Part shown: positions 7,070 to 15,156 of the stretch, one piece after another
Layout: each line of letters starts with the position of its first letter
Position numbering within the stretch: the stretch's first letter is position 1
Assembly (NCBI RefSeq): GCF_905212365.1
Contig: NZ_CAJMEH010000039.1
Location: forward strand, 1-20,126
Direction of reading: 5' to 3'
Length of the DNA: 20,126 nucleotides
Source: an uncultured Phascolarctobacterium sp.
Lineage (GTDB): Bacteria > Bacillota > Negativicutes > Acidaminococcales > Acidaminococcaceae
Made by a program: the position numbers and the translations under genes
The notes under the pieces: generated by a model
What the model saw: the letters and a program-made list of their open reading frames with translations, nothing else
What the model was told of the DNA's origin: nothing
Databases searched by the model: none

Positions 7070-7930
7070 TTAGGGCTCGTCGATGGTAAAGCTGCCCAAG
7101 CGGCCGGAGCGGAAATCCCGCAGCACCAGTTGGTCCACCTTATCCAAATCCAGCAAACCGCCGGCCTTTAAACAGCCGCGGGCTTCGGCGATTTTCGCCA
7201 TCACGGCATTAACGTCGTCGCCAGCCTCTAAGCTCACTACATATTTAATTTGCAAGGCCTCGGGATACTTGCGGATTAAAAAATCCAGCAGCAGCTCCAC
7301 GGCCATTTCTCTGTCAAAAACGTCCTCCTTAATTGCGCCTGTCGCCGCCAAAGCGAAGCCCACGCCGGGGTCTTCAAATTTCGGCCACAACACGCCGGGC
7401 GTGTCCAAAAGCTCCAATCCCTTGGCGATCGTCACCCACTGCTGGCCGCGGGTCACGCCGGGCTTATCGGCAGCCATAACTTTATTTTTCCCGACTAAGC
7501 GGTTAATCAGCGTAGACTTGCCCACGTTGGGAATGCCTACGATCATCACGCGCACGGGACGGTTGCGCACACCCTTTTTCAGCCATTTATCAATCACCGG
7601 CTTGGCTGCCAGCTGAATAGCGCCAATGAGCTGCTTCACGCCCTTGCCCGTCGCACAGTCCACCTTGCACACCGGCAAGCCGCTGTCCTTCAGCTTTTCC
7701 AGCCAGCGCTCGGTCTGCGCCTTGTCCGCCATATCCACCTTATTCAAAGCGATGACCTTAGGCTTGGCGCCTAAAATATTTTGCAGCATGGGATTGGTGC
7801 TGGAGCGGGGAATACGCGCATCCAGCATTTCCACCACCACGTCCACCAGCTTAATCTGGCTTTCCATCATGCGTTTGGCCTTGGTCATATGGCCGGGGAA
7901 CCATTGAATTTTAAAATCCTCCAGCCTCAT
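7070..7930 (-). CDS. rbgA: Ribosome biogenesis GTPase RbgA/YlqF
   Basis: A 286-residue circularly permuted GTPase that acts in late assembly of the 50S subunit. The permutation is visible: G4 (NKVD, 63-66) comes before G1 (GIPNVGKST, 132-140), with PGVTRG near 157-162 and G3 (DTPG) at 176-179. The N-terminal IQWFPGHMTKA and the C-terminal helical domain that contacts rRNA are typical of YlqF. Length is close to the Bacillus protein. The start ATG overlaps the lepB stop in an ATGA arrangement (4 bases), implying coupled translation in a lepB-rbgA unit that ends at a terminator 23 bases downstream. The companion GTPases of this family share the order of motifs, but the WFPGHM start is specific to this subgroup. 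Confidence 0.96.
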   Translation of the reverse strand: MRLEDFKIQWFPGHMTKAKRMMESQIKLVDVVVEMLDARIPRSSTNPMLQNILGAKPKVIALNKVDMADKAQTERWLEKLKDSGLPVCKVDCATGKGVKQLIGAIQLAAKPVIDKWLKKGVRNRPVRVMIVGIPNVGKSTLINRLVGKNKVMAADKPGVTRGQQWVTIAKGLELLDTPGVLWPKFEDPGVGFALAATGAIKEDVFDREMAVELLLDFLIRKYPEALQIKYVVSLEAGDDVNAVMAKIAEARGCLKAGGLLDLDKVDQLVLRDFRSGRLGSFTIDEP

Positions 7931-8499
7931 TGGCCCATACCTGTGTCAGCCTTGATAACCCGCGCCTGGCTTAAAGGCCAGAAGGCTGCCAGCGCCCGAC
8001 CCTTCACCAGCTTATGGGGCACAAAGCCCACGTCGGCAAAGCGGCTGTCCTCGGAATTATTGCGGTTGTCGCCCAGTACGAAAATGGTTCCTTCGGGTAC
8101 TACCGTCTTGCGGAAGTTGGAAAGATTGCGGCCCTTGGGGTCGTCCTTATAAATATAATTTTCTTTCAACGCCGTGCCGTTGACCAGCACCTGACCGTTG
8201 CGCATCTCTATCGTATCGCCGCCCACTGCGATAACGCGCTTGATAAAGTCCCGGCTTTCATCCTTGGGGAAGCGGAACACCACAATCTCGCCGCGCTTGG
8301 GGTCGGACACAAAATAACTCAGCTTATCCACAATCAGCCGCTCGTGGTTGACCAGCGTGGGATACATGGACGAGCCTTCAACCATGTAGGGCTCCACTAA
8401 AAAAGTACGGATACAAAAAGCCAGAGCGACGGCGACAATTATAGATACCAGCCAATCGCTGGCGCTGTCCTGCCAGGAAATTTCTTTTTTGCTGCTCAA
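7927..8499 (-). CDS. lepB: Signal peptidase I
   Basis: A 190-residue membrane-anchored serine/lysine peptidase that removes signal peptides from exported proteins. One N-terminal transmembrane segment (about 14-31) is followed by the catalytic serine motif GSSMYPTL (Ser44), the catalytic lysine in FIKRVIAVGGD (Lys87), and the conserved box GDNRNNSEDSR (143-153). Length is typical of the small Gram-positive type. The start is a TTG codon: GAGGGGA lies at about 9 bases upstream, and no other in-frame start fits before the membrane segment without losing conserved N-terminal length. A weak promoter lies 37-65 bases upstream. It overlaps rbgA by 4 bases. The gene sits between rplS and rbgA, an order seen in several anaerobic Bacillota. 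Confidence 0.95.
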   Translation of the reverse strand: MSSKKEISWQDSASDWLVSIIVAVALAFCIRTFLVEPYMVEGSSMYPTLVNHERLIVDKLSYFVSDPKRGEIVVFRFPKDESRDFIKRVIAVGGDTIEMRNGQVLVNGTALKENYIYKDDPKGRNLSNFRKTVVPEGTIFVLGDNRNNSEDSRFADVGFVPHKLVKGRALAAFWPLSQARVIKADTGMGQ

Positions 8500-8507
8500 T
8501 TATAAAG

Positions 8508-8515
8508 TCCCCTCT
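8508..8515 (-). promoter_or_regulatory. Ribosome binding site for the TTG start of lepB
   Basis: AGAGGGGA on the minus strand stands about 8-9 bases before the TTG at 8499. It supports a non-ATG start for signal peptidase I. Confidence 0.7.
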
Positions 8516-8535
8516 CTAAAACAATTTATGCTTTT

Positions 8536-8564
8536 ATTTTAACATAAAAATCGCGTGCCGTCAT
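8536..8564 (-). promoter_or_regulatory. Possible promoter of lepB-rbgA
   Basis: On the minus strand ATGACG (8559-8564), 17 bases, then TAAAAT (8536-8541). The -10 matches consensus at five of six positions and the -35 at four. It lies after the rplS terminators and before the lepB ribosome binding site, where a promoter is needed. Confidence 0.45.
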
Positions 8565-8586
8565 GGGCAACTTATGGCAGTTATGT

Positions 8587-8609
8587 AAAAAATACCTGCA
8601 AGCCGCAGG
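8587..8609 (-). terminator. Second, weaker terminator-like hairpin after rplS
   Basis: On the minus strand CCTGC, five-base loop, GCAGG (8595-8609), then TA and six T (8587-8592). The stem is only 5 base pairs, so it may be a back-up to the larger hairpin just before it. Confidence 0.45.
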
Positions 8610-8624
8610 GAAATTGCGCCATAA

Positions 8625-8658
8625 TAAAAGGGACTGCACTACTAATGTTACAGTCCCT
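8625..8658 (-). terminator. Rho-independent terminator of rplS
   Basis: On the minus strand AGGGACTG (8651-8658) pairs with CAGTCCCT (8629-8636) around a 14-base loop, followed by a short T-rich stretch. It lies about 28 bases after the rplS stop. Confidence 0.75.
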
Positions 8659-8686
8659 CTCATTATTCATGAACATCTTCGCTGAA

Positions 8687-9028
8687 TTAGCGTTTTTCTC
8701 TGATACGAGCTGCTTTACCAGTCAGGTTGCGCAGGTAGTACAGTTTAGCGCGGCGAACGATACCGCGGCGTGCAACCTCAATCTTTTCGATACGCGGGCT
8801 GTGAACCGGGAAAGTTCTTTCTACGCCTACGCCGTAGGAAATACGACGAACGGTAAAGTTTTCACGAACGCCGGAGCCGCTGCGGGCGATAACAACGCCT
8901 TCAAACAGCTGAATACGCTCTCTGCTGCCTTCAACGATTTTGCAATAAACTTTTACGGTGTCGCCTGCTTTAAAATCAGGGATGTCGGAACGCAGTTGTT
9001 CTTGTTCCAATACTTCAATAATGTTCAT
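8687..9028 (-). CDS. rplS: 50S ribosomal protein L19
   Basis: A 113-residue ribosomal protein of the large subunit, at the bridge with the small subunit. The sequence follows the family throughout: DIPDFKAGDTVKV near 15-27, EGSRERIQLFEGVVI near 33-47, SGVRENFTVRRIS near 52-64, VERTFPVHSPRIEKIEV near 69-85, and RRAKLYYLR near 91-99. Length is standard. AGGAGG stands 5 bases before the ATG. It has its own promoter, a structured leader of about 60 bases, and a terminator, so it forms a one-gene unit. L19 level is probably controlled through that leader. Upstream is trmFO on the same strand and downstream is lepB. Confidence 0.98.
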   Translation of the reverse strand: MNIIEVLEQEQLRSDIPDFKAGDTVKVYCKIVEGSRERIQLFEGVVIARSGSGVRENFTVRRISYGVGVERTFPVHSPRIEKIEVARRGIVRRAKLYYLRNLTGKAARIREKR

Positions 9029-9090
9029 AATGTCCTCCTAAATCATAGACGTTCATGTGTGAACCCCACAGCGGACCGTCCGTATTACAC
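9029..9090 (-). ncRNA. Probable L19 leader (autoregulatory 5' region of rplS)
   Basis: The 62 bases between the predicted transcription start and the rplS ATG contain nested short stems: a GTGT/ACAC pair (9087-9090 with 9057-9060), an inner CGGA/TCCG hairpin near 9072-9082, and GTTC/GAAC (9061-9064 with 9051-9054) just before the ribosome binding site. The sequence ACGGACGGTCCGCTG and the position match my memory of the L19 leader family of Bacillota, thought to let L19 repress its own mRNA. The family match was not tested by a covariance model. Confidence 0.6.
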
Positions 9091-9097
9091 AACGAAA

Positions 9098-9126
9098 ATT
9101 GTATCATAAACCAAGAATTAAATCAA
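9098..9126 (-). promoter_or_regulatory. Promoter of rplS
   Basis: On the minus strand TTGATT (9121-9126), 17 bases, then TACAAT (9098-9103). Transcription would start near 9091. A second TATAAT further upstream, near 9155-9165, has no good -35 and is less likely. Confidence 0.7.
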
Positions 9127-9222
9127 GAAAAAATGCAATATTTTTTACAAAAACATAGGATTATAATACATATGTGTTACAACCGGAAAAAACGGAAATA
9201 CCAAATGGCACAACCAATTATC

Positions 9223-10536
9223 TTATTTTTCCAGCAGCATTTGAAAATTTTCCAACGCTTCTAAAGCTCTGGCAGCAATTTGCGCGTTCTTTTCTTTTTT
9301 CTTACGGATACGCACTGTCAGCGGCGGAATCAACCCGAAATTTATATTCATAGGCTGGAAGTTTTCTATAGCCGGATTGCTGATGTAATTAGCCAAAGCG
9401 CCGTGAGCCGTTTCCGCAGGGAAATCTGCTTCCGAAAGCTCCAGCGCCGCCCGCGCTGCGGCAATGCCTGCCATCAGCCCCGACGCCGCCGATTCCACAT
9501 AACCCTCTACGCCGGTCATCTGCCCAGCAAAATAAAAGCGCTTATCGTTGTGCAGGCAGAAATGCTTATCCAAAAGCTGTGGCGAATTAAGATAGGTATT
9601 TTTGTGCATTACGCCGTAACGCACAAATTCAGCTTTCTCCAGACCGGGAATCATACCGAACACGCGGCGCTGCTCCGGCCATTTCAAATGAGTCTGAAAG
9701 CCTACGATATTATACAGCGAAGCGGCGGCGTTATCCTGACGCAGCTGTACTACAGCATAGGCTTCCTTTCCGGTACGCTGGTCAATCAAGCCCACAGGCT
9801 TCAGAGGACCAAAGCGCATGGTGTCCTCGCCGCGGGCCGCCATTTCCTCAATAGGCATACAGGCCTCAAAAACATCGTGCTCAAAATCCTTTACCGGCGC
9901 ACTTTCGGCAGCGCACAAAGCCTGCCAAAAAGCCACATACTCTTCTTTGCTATAAAAGGGACAGTTAAGATAATCCGCCCCGCCCTTATCATAGCGGGAA
10001 GCGCGGTACACCTTGTCATAATCCAGCGAATCAGCAGTTACTATGGGAGCTGCCGCATCGAAGAAATGGAAATATTCCTCGCGCAGCATTTCCTTAATAT
10101 TATCAGAAAGAGCATCGGAGGTCAACGGCCCGCTGGCTACGATGACGATACCCTCCAAACTCTGCAAGTCGGTTACTTCCTCATGCACGACGGTAATCAA
10201 AGGATTGCTGCGCACGGCCTCCGTTACGCCTGCGGCAAAGCCGTCACGGTCAACGGCCAAGGCTCCGCCTGCCGGCACCTGATGCTTGTCCGCTTGCTCC
10301 ATAATCAGCGAGCCTAAGCGGCGCATTTCTTCCTTTAACAAGCCTACGGCATTTTCAATATTTCCGGCGCGCAGGCTGTTGCTGCATACCAGCTCGGCAA
10401 AATAAGCAGTTTTATGTGCAGCGTCGCTTTTCAGCGGCCGCATTTCGTGCAGAATAACGGGAATTCCTCTTTTAGTAAGCTGATTGGCGGCCTCGCAGCC
10501 TGCCAAGCCAGCGCCTATTACATGAACCGGTTTCAT
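9223..10536 (-). CDS. trmFO: Methylenetetrahydrofolate-tRNA-(uracil-5-)-methyltransferase TrmFO
   Basis: A 437-residue FAD and folate dependent enzyme that makes 5-methyluridine at position 54 of the tRNA T loop. The FAD-binding dinucleotide motif GAGLAGCEAA is at 8-17, followed by LHEMRP near 29-34. The conserved CSNSLR carries C51, equivalent to the reactive cysteine. Further family marks are YFNCPF-like YLNCPFYSKEEY, VQLRQDN, VGFQTHLKWPEQ, and the C-terminal YVESAASGLMAGI. Length matches the family. It begins in an ATGA overlap with the topA stop and is the last gene of dprA-topA-trmFO. In many Bacillota xerC and hslVU follow; here rplS does. No clear terminator is seen after it. Confidence 0.97.
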   Translation of the reverse strand: MKPVHVIGAGLAGCEAANQLTKRGIPVILHEMRPLKSDAAHKTAYFAELVCSNSLRAGNIENAVGLLKEEMRRLGSLIMEQADKHQVPAGGALAVDRDGFAAGVTEAVRSNPLITVVHEEVTDLQSLEGIVIVASGPLTSDALSDNIKEMLREEYFHFFDAAAPIVTADSLDYDKVYRASRYDKGGADYLNCPFYSKEEYVAFWQALCAAESAPVKDFEHDVFEACMPIEEMAARGEDTMRFGPLKPVGLIDQRTGKEAYAVVQLRQDNAAASLYNIVGFQTHLKWPEQRRVFGMIPGLEKAEFVRYGVMHKNTYLNSPQLLDKHFCLHNDKRFYFAGQMTGVEGYVESAASGLMAGIAAARAALELSEADFPAETAHGALANYISNPAIENFQPMNINFGLIPPLTVRIRKKKEKNAQIAARALEALENFQMLLEK

Positions 10537-12692
10537 TTAGCAGCCTTCTTTCTGCCGCCGCGAGCGGTTTTTTTAGCGGCTGTCTTAGGCGGTTCCTGTT
10601 CCTTAACGGCAGCAGGCCGTACAGGTCGCGCGTCAACGCATTCAGTATTGCTGCAATATTTACGCTTGCGCCCGCTGCGTTCGGTATGCTCTACCAGCAT
10701 ATGGCCGCATTTGGCGCATTTCTCCTGCAAGGGCAAATCCCAGGTAGTGTATTCGCATTCAGGGTACTTTTCGCAGCCGTAGAAGGTTTTGCCGGTTTTG
10801 GTTTTGCGCTCGATAAGCTCGCCGCCGCATACGGGGCAAGCTACGCCTATCTTTTTTAAAATCGGCTTGGCGTTACGGCAGTCGGGGAAGCCCGGGCAAG
10901 CCAAAAACTTGCCGAAACGTCCTTCCTTAACTACCATCATGCGGCCGCATTTTTCGCAGGGAATGTCCGTTACCTCCACCGGCAGATCAACTGCGGGGAT
11001 TTCTTCGTTAGCTCTTGCCAAATCCTTAGCGAAGGGGCCGTAGAAATTATGCAGCACCTGCTCCTTGGAGATGTTATGCTCGGCAATTTCGTCCAACTGC
11101 CCCTCTAATTCTGCGGAAAAAGGTATATTAATCAAATCCTTGAAATATTCTGTCAGCATATCTATGGTCAATAGTCCCAGCTCCGTCACCAGCAGCTTTT
11201 TACCTTCCTTAACCACATAGCCGCGGCTGATAATCGTTACGATAGTAGGAGCATAGGTGGAAGGACGGCCAATGCCCTTTTCCTCCAGCTCCTTAATCAG
11301 CGTCGCTTCGGTAAAATGCGCAGGCGGCTCAGTGAAATGCTGTTCTGCCGGCAGCAGCTTATGCAGCACCAGCTTGCTGCCCGGCTCGATATAAGGTACG
11401 GTCTTATCCTTTTCCTCATCGGCGCTCTTGCCGCCGTTCAGCTCCAAGAAGCCGGCAAAGCGCAGAATGGAACCGCTGGCGCGCAGCTGATAATCACCGG
11501 CGTCGATAAGCAGCGTAGTAACGTCATAAACGGCGTCGCTCATCTGACTGGCGACGGCGCGTTTCCAAATCAGCGTATACAGCTTCAGCTGGTCGCTGGT
11601 CAAATGGCCGGCAACCTCGCTGGGAGTACGCAGTACGCTGGTAGGACGAATAGCCTCGTGAGCGTCCTGCGCATTCTTTTTAGCGCTGTAATGATTAGGC
11701 TTAGGCGAGCAAAACTCCTGCCCCAGGCTATCCTTAATATAATTGCGAATCTCGTCGACAGCTACGTCGGCCAGACGCACAGAATCCGTTCTCATGTAAG
11801 TTATCAAGCCTACGGACGCCTTGCCCAAAGAAACGCCTTCATAAAGCTGCTGAGCCACCATCATGGTTTTCTTAGCGGAAAAATTCAGCTTCTTGTTAGC
11901 TTCCTGCTGTAAATTAGATGTGGTAAAGGGCGGCATCGGATGACGCTTGCGCTCCTTGCGTTCTGCCTTGCTGACGATATAAGCTGCATTGGCCAAAGCT
12001 GCTTCAGCAGCATGAGCCTGCTCTGCTGAGGTCAGCTCCAGCTTTTTGCCCTTGTATTTTACAGTCTCCGCTTCAAAAATAGGCGCTTTAGCATGCTCCC
12101 GCAGCTTAGCGTTCAGCGTCCAGTATTCCTGGGGCACGAAAGCTTCAATTTCCTTATCACGATCGGCTACAAGCTTCACGGCTACGGATTGCACGCGGCC
12201 TGCGCTCAATCCCTTACGTATTTTGCGCCACAGCAGCGGGCTTAGCTGATAACCGACAATGCGGTCTAAAATACGCCGCGCCTGCTGTGCGTCAACCATA
12301 TCCATATCGATGGCCCGCGGATGCTTAATCGCATCCTTTACCGCGCTGCTGGTAATCTCGTGAAACTCGATGCGGCAGCTCTTATCTTCTTCCAAGCCAA
12401 GGATATGAGCCAAATGCCAGCTGATTGCTTCTCCCTCACGGTCAGGGTCAGTTGCCAGATAAACCTTATCCGCTTTTTTGGCCATAGTTTTGAGTTCCTT
12501 AATCAGCTCGCCCTTGCCGCGGATATTGATATACTTAGGCTCAAAGTCCTTCTCCACATCTACGCCGAAGGTGCTTTTCGGCAAATCGCGCAGATGCCCC
12601 ATAGAAGCTTTGACCTTATAATTTTTTCCTAAAAATTTTTCAATAGTCTTGGATTTCGTGGGAGATTCCACGATAACCAAATTCATAGCCAT
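10533..12692 (-). CDS. topA: DNA topoisomerase I (type IA)
   Basis: A 719-residue enzyme that relaxes negative supercoils by single-strand passage. The Toprim domain is at the N-terminus (VIVESPTKSKTI at 6-17, the acidic TDPDREGEA at 81-89). The active tyrosine is Y299 in ITYMRTDS. AHEAIRPT (344-351) and GIGRPSTYAPTI (473-484) are conserved. Three C-terminal four-cysteine zinc ribbons follow: C579/C582/C599/C605, C619/C622/C640/C646 and C659/C662/C680/C685. The tail of about 20 residues is rich in lysine and alanine, as often in DNA-binding ends. AGGAGG precedes the ATG by 7 bases. It starts 11 bases after dprA, with its ribosome binding site in the gap, and overlaps trmFO by 4 bases. Confidence 0.98.
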   Translation of the reverse strand: MAMNLVIVESPTKSKTIEKFLGKNYKVKASMGHLRDLPKSTFGVDVEKDFEPKYINIRGKGELIKELKTMAKKADKVYLATDPDREGEAISWHLAHILGLEEDKSCRIEFHEITSSAVKDAIKHPRAIDMDMVDAQQARRILDRIVGYQLSPLLWRKIRKGLSAGRVQSVAVKLVADRDKEIEAFVPQEYWTLNAKLREHAKAPIFEAETVKYKGKKLELTSAEQAHAAEAALANAAYIVSKAERKERKRHPMPPFTTSNLQQEANKKLNFSAKKTMMVAQQLYEGVSLGKASVGLITYMRTDSVRLADVAVDEIRNYIKDSLGQEFCSPKPNHYSAKKNAQDAHEAIRPTSVLRTPSEVAGHLTSDQLKLYTLIWKRAVASQMSDAVYDVTTLLIDAGDYQLRASGSILRFAGFLELNGGKSADEEKDKTVPYIEPGSKLVLHKLLPAEQHFTEPPAHFTEATLIKELEEKGIGRPSTYAPTIVTIISRGYVVKEGKKLLVTELGLLTIDMLTEYFKDLINIPFSAELEGQLDEIAEHNISKEQVLHNFYGPFAKDLARANEEIPAVDLPVEVTDIPCEKCGRMMVVKEGRFGKFLACPGFPDCRNAKPILKKIGVACPVCGGELIERKTKTGKTFYGCEKYPECEYTTWDLPLQEKCAKCGHMLVEHTERSGRKRKYCSNTECVDARPVRPAAVKEQEPPKTAAKKTARGGRKKAAK

Positions 12693-12703
12693 TCCTTTTC
12701 CTC

Positions 12704-13828
12704 CTACCTGCGGTAGTATCGCTGAGCCTGATCGACGTCTGCCAAGCCAGTCGCCTGCAGCTCAAGCAGCTCCATGCTGACGGCGGCAAAATCTGCGCCG
12801 CTTCGTTCCGTCAGCTCCTCCAGTGTACAGGCCCCGCCCTGCAAAATTTGCAGCAGCCTGCCGCCCAGCTCAGTTACCGTCACCGCAGGCGCGTCCTTTT
12901 CAGGCTCCGCTGCGTCAAAAATCGTCGGCTGGCTGACGTGCTGCCGCACATGCAGCTCCCAATCGTTCTTATCCTCTAAAATATCCTGGGGTGTATCCAC
13001 CAGCTTAGCTCCTGTACGAATCAAATCGTGGCAGCCAATACTGGTATGATCAAAAATATTGCCGGGCACGCAATAAACATCGCGCCCCTCGTCAGCCGCT
13101 ATATTGGCCGTAATCAGCGCCCCGCTGCGCCGTGCGGCCTCAGCCACCAGCACGCCGCGGGACATCCCCACGATAATTCTGTTGCGCGCAGGGAAATTGC
13201 TGGGCAGAGGCGCTACGCCCGGAGGATATTCCGTTACCAGCGCTCCCTGCTGCCGCACAATCCGGTGAAAAAGCGCGCTGTTTGCCGGAGGATAATCCAT
13301 ATCCAAACCGCAGCCCATAACGGCCACAGTCCGTCCTCCAGCCGCCAAGCAGGCCTCATGAGCGGCAGTATCGATGCCGCGGGCGCCGCCGCTGATAATT
13401 GGTATGCCCTGTCTGGCCAGCGCACCGGCAAAATAAGCCGCCGCCCGCTCACCGTAAGCCGTACAGTCCCGCGAGCCCACTACGGCTAAACAGTAATCAG
13501 TACGCGGCAGTTCTCCCTTAACATACAGCACCAGCGGAGGGTCGGAGGTCTGCCGCAAAGCGCTCGGATAGTCCTCGTCGCTTACGGCTACCAGCCTTAC
13601 GCCCTCCTGTCGGCAGAAATAAGCTATTTTCTGCGGCCACGCTGCGCTGCGGTTAGCGATAAAATTTTCCACGGCCGCCGCCTTTGCCAGCCCTGTTGCC
13701 AGCAAGGCTTCAGCATCAGCTTCAAATACGGCGCGAGCGCCGCCTAAGCGCTGCGTCAGCTTTAATATCTGTTTGCGGCCCAGGCCGGGCACAACGGCGC
13801 ATAAAGCAGCTAAATATAGATTATGCAT
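12704..13828 (-). CDS. dprA: DNA-processing protein DprA
   Basis: A 374-residue protein that binds incoming single-stranded DNA and loads RecA during natural transformation; it is also widespread in bacteria not known to be competent. The N-terminal helix-hairpin-helix-like part (1-60, with VPGLGRKQIL) is followed by a Rossmann-like core from about 114: VVGSR at 116-120, SGGARGIDTAAHEACL at 146-161, VAVMGCGLDMDYPP at 168-181, FPARNRIIVGMS near 212-223, and RRSGALITANIAADEGRDVYCVPG. The C-terminal 60 residues fit the small winged-helix domain of DprA. The ATG has AGGAGGG 10 bases upstream. A strong promoter lies just before it, so it heads dprA-topA-trmFO. ComM, another transformation protein, lies about 8 kb downstream on the same strand. 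Confidence 0.95.
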   Translation of the reverse strand: MHNLYLAALCAVVPGLGRKQILKLTQRLGGARAVFEADAEALLATGLAKAAAVENFIANRSAAWPQKIAYFCRQEGVRLVAVSDEDYPSALRQTSDPPLVLYVKGELPRTDYCLAVVGSRDCTAYGERAAAYFAGALARQGIPIISGGARGIDTAAHEACLAAGGRTVAVMGCGLDMDYPPANSALFHRIVRQQGALVTEYPPGVAPLPSNFPARNRIIVGMSRGVLVAEAARRSGALITANIAADEGRDVYCVPGNIFDHTSIGCHDLIRTGAKLVDTPQDILEDKNDWELHVRQHVSQPTIFDAAEPEKDAPAVTVTELGGRLLQILQGGACTLEELTERSGADFAAVSMELLELQATGLADVDQAQRYYRR

Positions 13829-13914
13829 GAAAGCAAATCCCTCCTGTAAATCATTCTATTATGCAGTCAGGACCACCTTCACGCCACAGCCTTCATAATA
13901 TGTAATTTTCTCTC

Positions 13915-13943
13915 ATTATAAAGAAGAAAGCAGCAACGGTCAA
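13915..13943 (-). promoter_or_regulatory. Promoter of dprA-topA-trmFO
   Basis: On the minus strand TTGACC (13938-13943), 17 bases, then a perfect TATAAT (13915-13920). The -35 begins only a few bases after the stop codon of the preceding glycosyltransferase gene. The leader is about 80 bases with no clear hairpin. Confidence 0.8.
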
Positions 13944-13946
13944 GCA

Positions 13947-15074
13947 CTATTTTCTGACAACGTCGTCCTCTTCCTGTCCGCAACCGCGTACTTTAGCCAG
14001 AATATAGCGGCAAATCTGCTGCGCCGCCAGCGGATGTGCGTGCTGCCGCCGCAGCTGCGTCGCTTCGTCAGACCTTCTGGCTCGTACTAATTGCATCAGC
14101 TCCTGTACGTTATACGCTACTCTGACGCCGCAATACTGCTGCAAAAAGAGCGCATTGCCCTGCTCCTGCCCCGGCAGCGGCTTATATACCAAAAAGTCTA
14201 AATCGAACGCCAGCACTTCTGCCGACGTCAGCCCGCCGGCCTTGGTAATAATCATATCCGCTGCGGCCATCAGCTGAGGCACGTCCTTCCGAAAGCCGTA
14301 AACCTCCATACTGCTGCCAAAACGGCTTCGAAGCCGCTCCGCCAGCTTAGCGTTGCGTCCGGTTATGGCTATCACCCGCAGCCCGGCAATCTGTTCCCGC
14401 TGCAGCGCTTCCATAATTTCTTCCATGGGCAGCAGGCCCTCGCCGCCGCCCATCAGCAGGCACACCCGCTCGTCTGCGCCCCAGCCGAAGCCTTGACGGC
14501 ATGATTGCTTATCATGCTGCAAAAACTGCCTGCGCACCGGAATCCCTAAAGGCTGCACATCAACCGGCAGCGTAATTTTGCCGCACAACAGCTTATCGGC
14601 AATAAAATAAGTATCCACACCCTCGCACAGCCACCAGCGGTGAATAGTAAAATCCGTTACTACCGCGCTCAGCCATAAATCAGGCCGCCGCTTTTTATAG
14701 CAGGCCACGATACCGGCCGGAGTAGCGTGGGTCGCCACCGCCGCGTCAGGCTGCACACGGTTCAAATAGCCGCGCCCCAGCCAGGCCAGCGCACTGTTAA
14801 GCAAGCCGCGCAGCCACAGCGAACCGCCCTGCCTGTCGCCCCATTTATAGGCCAGCGCATACAGCCAGGGACAGCGCTCTAAAATCCACAAATAGCTGCG
14901 CAGAAAAGCGCTGCCCAAAAAGCGCGGAAAAAAGTCAAAAATATTGCCGTGCACAACCCGCACTCCCGGCGTGCGTAGAAGCTCCTGCTCCAAGGCTTCT
15001 GCCGCCAGCTTATGCCCCGACCCAATAGGCGCGGACAGCAGCAGCACGGTAATCTGTTTTTCTTCTATCTGCAT
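13947..15074 (-). CDS. MGDG synthase/UgtP-like glycosyltransferase
   Basis: A 375-residue GT28-type glycosyltransferase resembling monogalactosyldiacylglycerol synthase and the Bacillus glucosyldiacylglycerol synthase UgtP. The N-terminal domain shows LLSAPIGSGHKLAAEAL at 12-28 and VATHATPAG near 113-121. The bridge motif VVTDFTIHRWW (138-148) is typical of the MGDG-synthase N-domain. The C-terminal nucleotide-sugar domain has LLMGGGEG (206-213), YGFRKDVPQLMAAAD near 259-273, and TKAGGLTSAEVLA (277-289). It probably adds a sugar from a UDP-sugar to diacylglycerol at the inner membrane face; the actual sugar and acceptor are inferred from family only. The ATG has GGTGA about 6 bases upstream. 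It stands divergent from the nicotinate phosphoribosyltransferase gene with overlapping promoters. Confidence 0.85.
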   Translation of the reverse strand: MQIEEKQITVLLLSAPIGSGHKLAAEALEQELLRTPGVRVVHGNIFDFFPRFLGSAFLRSYLWILERCPWLYALAYKWGDRQGGSLWLRGLLNSALAWLGRGYLNRVQPDAAVATHATPAGIVACYKKRRPDLWLSAVVTDFTIHRWWLCEGVDTYFIADKLLCGKITLPVDVQPLGIPVRRQFLQHDKQSCRQGFGWGADERVCLLMGGGEGLLPMEEIMEALQREQIAGLRVIAITGRNAKLAERLRSRFGSSMEVYGFRKDVPQLMAAADMIITKAGGLTSAEVLAFDLDFLVYKPLPGQEQGNALFLQQYCGVRVAYNVQELMQLVRARRSDEATQLRRQHAHPLAAQQICRYILAKVRGCGQEEDDVVRK

Positions 15075-15127
15075 AAGTATTCACCATTATCAGTCAGTCA
15101 CAAAAAACGATTTTTTTGTAAAATCAC

Positions 15128-15156
15128 TTGAATAACAAACGCTATTATTGTATCAT
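15128..15156 (+). promoter_or_regulatory. Promoter of the nicotinate phosphoribosyltransferase gene
   Basis: TTGAAT (15128-15133), 17 bases, then TATCAT (15151-15156). Transcription would begin near 15163, about 58 bases before the GTG start. Its -10 overlaps the -10 of the opposite promoter by two bases. Confidence 0.65.

Noticed and set aside
9280..10317. A 345-codon plus-strand frame
   Set aside because: It is antisense to trmFO, has a composition rich in His, Arg and Gln, no family motifs and no ribosome binding site. trmFO itself is unambiguous.
13829..13946. A five-codon leader peptide (ATG AAG GCT GTG GCG stop) upstream of dprA
   Set aside because: It has no ribosome binding site, no regulatory codons and no hairpin pair that would form an attenuator.
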